A stretch of DNA of 64,000 bases from Morchella semilibera. Lineage: Eukaryota > Ascomycota > Pezizomycetes > Pezizales > Morchellaceae. The position numbers and the translations under genes were made by a program. Under the pieces are notes generated by a model. The model had not been told where the DNA came from, made no database searches, and worked only from the letters and a program-made list of their open reading frames with translations. Positions 58,932 through 64,000 of the stretch are shown here, in pieces (position 1 is the first letter of the stretch; every line of letters starts with the position of its first letter). The stretch lies in NCBI GenBank assembly GCA_009192285.1, contig CM018605.1:824931-888930 (forward strand), read 5' to 3'.

Positions 58932-60389
58932 ATGTCCGCTCAAGCAGAATGGGTATTCCCCGCTGCTCTTACTGAATTCCAACGACAATTTAATGTTGAT
59001 GCTATCCTGTTACATCGAAACCTGACCACGATCTCGCAAATCCGGGATCGGGTCCTAACCGAGAGAAATCAAGTCCGTACTGACTTGGCCCAAATGACGG
59101 CCGAACGAGATCATGCCTTGAATGCGGCAGACGGCGCCCAGGATCTGGCGGCCCAAGTAGCTGATCTACAAACCCAGTTGGCGGAGGTTCGCCAAATTAA
59201 CGAAAGCCTACGTGCTCAGGCTACCGTTCCTCCTGCTGTTCCCCCTGCTTCCCCTCTTCGACACGTACATTTTGAACCCTTGCCACCACCAGCAGACCCT
59301 CCTTCTGTTCCCCCCGCTGGTCCTCCACCTCCGATAGCTCCCCCTCCGGCCGCTGCTCCTCCCCACTCCGAGAAGGTCCCCGACCCGCCCAAGTTTGATG
59401 GCAAGAGGGAGGAACTTCGCCCTTTTGTTACCCAACTCCGCCTTAAGATGCTCGCCAATTATGATCGTTTCCCCGCTGCCCAAGCCCGCCTGGCCTATGC
59501 TATTAATCTTCTCTCGGGTCGTGCCCTTGCCCAGGTAATGCCCCTCGTTGTTGGAGGGCGCATCGACCTGGAAGACGTTGAAGCCCTGATTACTATTCTG
59601 GAAACAGCTTTTGGAGATCCAGATCGTATTGCCACCGCCGAACGAGAACTCGAACGCCTTACCCAAGGTGGTCGAGACTTCTCTACCTACTTTGCAGAGT
59701 TTCAACGCTTGGCTGCTGAGGTCAGGTGGAACGATGAGGCTAAAGAACATGCACTTACCCAAGGCCTCTCCCGCGAGCTCCGCTCCGCCATGATCCACCA
59801 TGATGTCCCTGCCGCCACCTCTGAATACGTTCTCCTACTCCAGAAGTTGGACAATAGGCTCCGAGATGCTCGTGCCAGGGATCGTTCCTCTCCCTTTACC
59901 GCCCGACAATCTTTTGCTTCCTCTGCCCCTGCTCGTGTTCCTGCTTCCGCCCCTGGTTCTGCTGCTCCCGCTTCTCACCCTTCTTACTCTCCCGGTGGTG
60001 CAGTGCCAATGGATCTGTCTGGTGCCCGCCGCCCTCAACGCCGTGGCCCTATTACTCCTGCCGAGCGTGCCCGACGTGCCGCCCAAGGACTCTGCATGTA
60101 TTGTGGGGGTCCTGGGCATTTTGCTGCCGAATGTCCTGCTCGTCCTGTTGCTCGTTCTGTTCGTATTGCTGCTACTTCTGAGGTCGGTGTACCTCCTGTT
60201 ATGTCTGGGGCCGGCGCGCCCCCTGTTGTTAATCAAGCCTCTCGTCCTGTTTCTTCTCCTGGTTATGTTTTTGGGTTTCCTTTTGGTGCTTCTTCCTCTT
60301 CTGGCTCTGGATCTTTGGGTTTGGGTTCTCCTGGTTCGATGTCGGCGACTGCCCCGGATCAGTCGGGTTTTCACGAGGACCTGTCTTAA
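58932..60389 (+). CDS. gag: Gypsy-C Gag, intact
   Basis: 485 aa. N-terminal coiled-coil-like region (residues ~20-95, rich in Leu/Arg/Glu/Gln), a proline-rich linker (~95-150), capsid-like core from EKVPDPPKFDGKREELRPF (~150) to ~300 with FGDPDRIATAERELERL, a Ser/Ala/Pro-rich hinge, PGGAVPMDLS, and a CCHC knuckle CMYCGGPGHFAAEC (~390-403). Ala/Gly/Ser-rich tail. The terminal TAA (60387-60389) is in the loop of the junction hairpin. Pol lies in another frame 29 nt on. High GC in codon third positions suits a recent arrival. Confidence 0.93.
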   Translation: MSAQAEWVFPAALTEFQRQFNVDAILLHRNLTTISQIRDRVLTERNQVRTDLAQMTAERDHALNAADGAQDLAAQVADLQTQLAEVRQINESLRAQATVPPAVPPASPLRHVHFEPLPPPADPPSVPPAGPPPPIAPPPAAAPPHSEKVPDPPKFDGKREELRPFVTQLRLKMLANYDRFPAAQARLAYAINLLSGRALAQVMPLVVGGRIDLEDVEALITILETAFGDPDRIATAERELERLTQGGRDFSTYFAEFQRLAAEVRWNDEAKEHALTQGLSRELRSAMIHHDVPAATSEYVLLLQKLDNRLRDARARDRSSPFTARQSFASSAPARVPASAPGSAAPASHPSYSPGGAVPMDLSGARRPQRRGPITPAERARRAAQGLCMYCGGPGHFAAECPARPVARSVRIAATSEVGVPPVMSGAGAPPVVNQASRPVSSPGYVFGFPFGASSSSGSGSLGLGSPGSMSATAPDQSGFHEDLS

Positions 60390-60407
60390 GTGGCTTAGGC
60401 CAGGTCC
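60377..60407 (+). promoter_or_regulatory. Hairpin enclosing gag stop (Gypsy-C)
   Basis: GGACCTG (60377-60383) pairs with CAGGTCC (60401-60407); the loop holds the TAA. Shorter than in A and B, with different sequence, but at the same position. Confidence 0.6.
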
Positions 60408-60418
60408 CCCCTCTTTCT

Positions 60419-63400
60419 TTGTCTGCTTCTGCTGCTTCTGGTGTCTCTGGTGAGAAGGTCTCGGATAATGATCATCTTGTTGTTTCATGTATCGTATCTG
60501 ATAAAAATAAAACTGTTAAGACCTACTCACTTGTTGACACCGGGGCCTCCGGATTTGCATTCATTGATGAATCATTTGTACGCCACAAGGAAATCCCCAC
60601 TACCGTTCTACCTAATCCTCGCGCCCTTCATGTTATCGATGGAAGAGAAATCTCCTCTGGTAGCATTACTCATATTGCTCATTTTTTGCTTCGCATTCAA
60701 GGTCATACTGAAAAAATCTCTGCCTATGTTACCCGCTTAGGACATTATCCGTTGGTGCTAGGAATCCCCTGGCTGAGACGACATAATATTGCTATTAATT
60801 TCGCCAATAACTCGTTGACCTTCGGGTCCCCTTGCTGTCTTCAACGTTGTAATGATGATCAAGTCCCTGCTTATGTTAAGGGAATTACCTCACCGCTTCT
60901 CGCCAATCACGACTTTGAAATCGTTAGTGCTGCTACCTTTGCCGAAACCACCCACTGGCAGGGACTAACCGTTTATGCCCTGTTTCTTGGTGGTTCTACG
61001 GAATCAATACCCCCGGAAATTGCCACTTTGGTTCCCCCCGAACATCACCACTTTTGGCAACGGTTTGGAAAGGAAGGTCCCCAGAAACTGCCACCGCACC
61101 GGCCCTACGATATTCGAATTAATCTTCATGAGGGAAAAGAACCCCCCTTCGGTCCTTTATACAGCATGTCTCGAGATGAACTGGCCGCATTGATTGAATA
61201 CATTGACGATATGTTGAAAAAAGGGTTTATTGAGTCTAGTTCCTCCCCCGCCGGATCCCCCGTTCTGTTTGTGAAGAAGCCTGGTGGTGGACTTCGATTC
61301 TGTGTGGATTACCGAGGCCTAAATGCTATTACCGTTAAAAACCGCTATCCGCTGCCGCTACCCAAGGAAACGTTCAATCAGCTTTGCAAGGCCAAATGGT
61401 ATACTAAGCTAGACCTGAAGAATGCCTATAACCTGGTTCGGGTTGCAGCCGGGGACGAATGGAAAACCGCGTTCCGCACCCGAGTCGGCCATTTTCAGTA
61501 TAAAGTGATGCCCTTTGGACTTACCAATGCCCCCGCCGTTTTTCAACATTTTATTAATGATACTCTTCGCCCTTTTCTGGACCGCTTCTGTACGGCCTAT
61601 CTTGATGATATCTTGATCTATAGTGAGGATCTGGAATCACACCGCGACCACGTTAATCAAGTACTGCAAGCACTTACCGATGCCGATCTTTATTGTTCCC
61701 TCGAGAAATGCGAGTTTCAAGTCAAAGAGGTTAAATATCTGGGCATGATCGTGACTACCGAAGGTCTTAAGCTTGACCCTAAGAAGATCGAGACTATTGT
61801 GAAATGGGCCCGTCCTCTGAATGTCAGAGATATACAGGTATTCAACGGCTGGGCAAATTTTTATCGACGGTTTATCAAGAATTATTCAGGGATTGTCCGT
61901 CCTCTTACGACGCTTACTAAAGGAAGTGTGCCGTTTATATGGTCTCCGGATTGTGAAGCGGCGTTTGAAGGATTGAAAACTGCTTTCACCACTGCCCCGA
62001 TTCTTCGTCATTTTGATTTCGACCGTAAGGCCATTGTGGAATCAGATGCTTCCGATTATGTCTCCGGTGGTACACTTTCTCAGTATAGCGACGACAATAT
62101 TCTTCACCCTGTTGCCTTTTTCTCCGGAACTCACTCGCCTACCGAATGTAATTACGAGATTTATGATAAGGAGCTATTGGCCATTATTAAGTACTTCGAA
62201 GAATGGAGAGCTGAACTCATGGGTGTCGCCGAACCTATTGAAGTTCTGAGCGATCATCGGAATCTGGAATATTTTATGACCAAAAGAGATTTGAATCGCC
62301 GACAGGCACGCTGGTCAGAATTTCTTTCGCGGTTCAATTATGTGATTAAATATCGGCCAGGAAAGCAAGGGGGAAAACCGGATGCATTGACTAGGAGATC
62401 AGGAGATCTGCCTAAAGAGGGGGATGAACGCCTGACGCAGCAGAGTCAGATAGTGTTGAAGTCCCATAATTTGGGTTTGTTGGCAGCTATTCCGGCTGTC
62501 CGAGGACAGTCACCCCTAAAAAAACTTTTTGAACAGGCTTATATCACTGACCCATTTCCGAATAAGATTTTAGGATTCCTCCGAGACGGCATTAGACATT
62601 CCCGAGAAATTACCCTAGCGGAATGCTCAACCAGGAAAGGCCTCCTGACCTACCGCGGGAAACTCTTTGTTCCAGACGATGCATCTCTGTACTTGCACCT
62701 GTTAAAAGAACACCATGATGCCCCATCAGCAGGTCACCCCGGAAAAGCTAAGACGTTTCAACTCCTTGCTCGCTCGTACTATTGGCCCGGAATGCGTAAT
62801 ACGGTTGATCGTTACGTGAGGAATTGCCATACCTGCAGCCGTAGCAAGACGCCTCGTCATGCCCCCTATGGAGTTCTCCGCCCCCTATCGATTCCGCAAA
62901 GGCCTTGGACTCATATTTCTATAGATTTTGTTACTGGACTTCCGGAGAACAAGGGTAAAGATGCAATCCTGGTTGTGGTAGATCGTCCGTCTAAGATGAG
63001 ACACTATATTGCTTGTCATACTACCACTGGATCTGAGGACCTAGCTCGTTTGTTTATTGATCACGTTTGGAAACTTCACGGCCTTCCCACGAGCCTCGTC
63101 TCGGATCGCGGCACTCAGTTTACATCAAGATTTTGGAAATCTCTATGCAAGGTGCTTAAGATTAATGCTGCAATGTCCTCTGCCTTTCACCCAGAAACCG
63201 ACAGCCAAATCGAGAGAATTAATGCGGTCATAGAACAATATCTACGGAGCTACGTCTCCTATCAACAAGACGATTGGGTAGACTGGCTTCCGCTGGTTGA
63301 GTTTGCGTCAAATAATCATCCCTCCGAGTCTACGCAGGTGTCTCCTTTTATGGCTAATCATGGGTTCGACCCACGCTTCACGGAGGACCTTGCGCTATCC

Positions 63401-63841
63401 CCGCTCGCCCCCGGCCCTCAGGATACCAACGCTCTGGTCCAAAAGATGACGGAGATCTATGATCATTTACAGGCCGAGATTCGTTATGCTCAGGATCGTC
63501 AGGAAAGCAATGCCAACGCTCACCGTCTCCCTGCTCCCCGGTTTGAGATCGGTGACAAGGTATGGCTGAACGCCAGGAATATCCAGAGTACTCGCCCCTC
63601 GCGCAAGCTCGACTGGAAACGCCTCGGACGGTTTAAGATTAAGTCAGTTATTAGTCCTTATGCCTACGAGCTTGATCTGCCCTCTACGATGAAGATACAT
63701 CCTGTTTTTCATGTTTCGAAGCTCGAGCCCTGTGCTACGGATCCTTTACCAGGACACGTTCCTCCTCCGGCACCCCCAGTGATTGTTGATGGTGATGAAG
63801 AATGGGAAGTTGATGAACTTCTAGATTCTCGGCCCAGATAG
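60419..63841 (+). CDS. pol: Gypsy-C Pol polyprotein (PR-RT-RNH-INT), open
   Basis: 1140 aa, no internal stop. Protease DTG at residues 40-42; RT with VLFVKKPGGGLRFCVDYRG and YLDD at ~394-397; RNase H ESDASDYVSGG at ~540; integrase HHCC region ~763-812 ending CHTC; integrase core with Asp in IDFVTGL (~836), Asp in SDRGTQF (~896), Glu in the ETDSQIER motif (~931); the usual G and T of GQTER are S and I here. GPY/F-type module KLDWKRLGRFKIKSVISPYAYEL (~1062-1085). The frame stops at TAG 63839-63841 right where the chromodomain should begin. The true start may be upstream of the ATG at 60419 if pol is made by recoding. Confidence 0.93.
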   Translation: MSASAASGVSGEKVSDNDHLVVSCIVSDKNKTVKTYSLVDTGASGFAFIDESFVRHKEIPTTVLPNPRALHVIDGREISSGSITHIAHFLLRIQGHTEKISAYVTRLGHYPLVLGIPWLRRHNIAINFANNSLTFGSPCCLQRCNDDQVPAYVKGITSPLLANHDFEIVSAATFAETTHWQGLTVYALFLGGSTESIPPEIATLVPPEHHHFWQRFGKEGPQKLPPHRPYDIRINLHEGKEPPFGPLYSMSRDELAALIEYIDDMLKKGFIESSSSPAGSPVLFVKKPGGGLRFCVDYRGLNAITVKNRYPLPLPKETFNQLCKAKWYTKLDLKNAYNLVRVAAGDEWKTAFRTRVGHFQYKVMPFGLTNAPAVFQHFINDTLRPFLDRFCTAYLDDILIYSEDLESHRDHVNQVLQALTDADLYCSLEKCEFQVKEVKYLGMIVTTEGLKLDPKKIETIVKWARPLNVRDIQVFNGWANFYRRFIKNYSGIVRPLTTLTKGSVPFIWSPDCEAAFEGLKTAFTTAPILRHFDFDRKAIVESDASDYVSGGTLSQYSDDNILHPVAFFSGTHSPTECNYEIYDKELLAIIKYFEEWRAELMGVAEPIEVLSDHRNLEYFMTKRDLNRRQARWSEFLSRFNYVIKYRPGKQGGKPDALTRRSGDLPKEGDERLTQQSQIVLKSHNLGLLAAIPAVRGQSPLKKLFEQAYITDPFPNKILGFLRDGIRHSREITLAECSTRKGLLTYRGKLFVPDDASLYLHLLKEHHDAPSAGHPGKAKTFQLLARSYYWPGMRNTVDRYVRNCHTCSRSKTPRHAPYGVLRPLSIPQRPWTHISIDFVTGLPENKGKDAILVVVDRPSKMRHYIACHTTTGSEDLARLFIDHVWKLHGLPTSLVSDRGTQFTSRFWKSLCKVLKINAAMSSAFHPETDSQIERINAVIEQYLRSYVSYQQDDWVDWLPLVEFASNNHPSESTQVSPFMANHGFDPRFTEDLALSPLAPGPQDTNALVQKMTEIYDHLQAEIRYAQDRQESNANAHRLPAPRFEIGDKVWLNARNIQSTRPSRKLDWKRLGRFKIKSVISPYAYELDLPSTMKIHPVFHVSKLEPCATDPLPGHVPPPAPPVIVDGDEEWEVDELLDSRPR

Positions 63842-64000
63842 CGTACTCTTCCGTCTGGCAGTATTGTTAAGGTGGAGAGGGCACGAACGCACCAACCTGG
63901 GAGTACGCTGAGAATCTTACCAATGTTCCCCGCTTGTTGACCCGATTTCATACAGCATATCCCACCAAGCCGGGACCTGATGGAGTTCTCGCGGAGCTCG
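63842..64000 (+). pseudogene. Gypsy-C chromodomain tail in broken frames
   Basis: Chromodomain residues are visible in other frames: LRWRGHERTN (~63870-63897), then after a further one-base shift WEYAENLTNVPRLLTRFHTAYPTKPGP (~63897-63977). In Gypsy-A1 and B1 the chromodomain follows the integrase in frame. One stop and two single-base shifts thus separate it from Pol here. Continues past the window. Confidence 0.75.

Larger units (their letters stand above)
58417..64000 (+). mobile_element. Gypsy-C: young Ty3/gypsy chromovirus, 3' end outside window
   Basis: 5' LTR-G 58417-58895, gag 58932-60389, pol 60419-63841, then chromodomain sequence to the window edge. Gag and pol are uninterrupted, unlike A and B. 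The left flank TTATC (58412-58416) is the expected target repeat; the right one is beyond the window. Confidence 0.93.

Noticed and set aside
59208-59801. 197-codon minus-strand frame in Gypsy-C gag
   Set aside because: Shadow of gag; no family features.
59800-60488. 217-codon frames on both strands overlapping Gypsy-C gag (a Leu/Pro-rich one and an Arg/Ser-rich one)
   Set aside because: Composition follows from the GC-rich gag codons read in other frames; no domain, and gag itself has the zinc knuckle and family match.

Overview
The window looks like repeat-rich nuclear DNA of a filamentous ascomycete. The evidence is short GT-AG introns (about 48-220 bp) in every host gene, fungal-type proteins (a GPH sucrose/H+ symporter, a DUF1746/Dsc4-type protein, homoserine kinase), Ty3/gypsy chromoviruses with C-terminal chromodomains, Tc1/mariner relics, and stop codons in old copies that arise mainly by C-to-T/G-to-A change. 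A transposon-swollen Pezizomycete such as a truffle would fit, but that is only a guess.

Layout. 1-26 kb is a nested pile of retrotransposons. Gypsy-A1 (139-6542) carries Gypsy-B1 (6543-13972) in its 3' LTR. B1 carries LTR-E in its 5' LTR and LTR-G in its pol, and that LTR-G carries a 137-bp element called H here. Gypsy-B2 (14080-18421, 5'-truncated) follows, then solo LTRs, degenerate LTR mosaics, and a Tc1/mariner relic (23.3-26.2 kb). The relic is broken by three H copies and by a poly(A)-tailed retro-insertion with a 13-bp target duplication. 28.0-38.5 kb is a gene island of five host genes: glucose-6-phosphate dehydrogenase (ZWF1), a sucrose-type MFS transporter, homoserine kinase (THR1), replication factor C subunit 2 (RFC2, minus strand) and a DUF1746/Dsc4 protein. 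38.8-40.1 kb holds a Tc1/mariner transposase ORF and a MITE. 40.2-46.6 kb is a field of solo LTRs with H elements. 46.9-49.8 kb is a truncated Gypsy-A2. 49.8-58.4 kb is degenerate DNA with a tandem repeat (K), duplicated coding-like units and few recognisable features. 58.4-64.0 kb is Gypsy-C, the youngest element, with open gag and pol frames; its 3' LTR lies beyond the window.

The host genes are unrelated housekeeping functions: NADPH supply, sugar uptake, threonine synthesis, the DNA clamp loader, and Golgi ubiquitin ligase. RFC2 and the Dsc4 gene are divergent across a 345-bp promoter; THR1 and RFC2 converge. I rebuilt all exon structures by hand from splice signals and reading frame; total lengths close in frame (511, 559, 349, 390 and 300 aa).

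The most interesting signals are: (1) the H family, at least ten copies of exactly 137 bp with 9-bp terminal inverted repeats, packed with GGAGAC palindromes, usually flanked by TA; (2) a hairpin around the gag stop codon conserved in three gypsy families, one stem pair kept by a G-U wobble; (3) many solo LTRs with exact 5-bp target duplications that give a relative order of insertion; (4) LTR families whose ends read TATCACGG rather than TG...CA.
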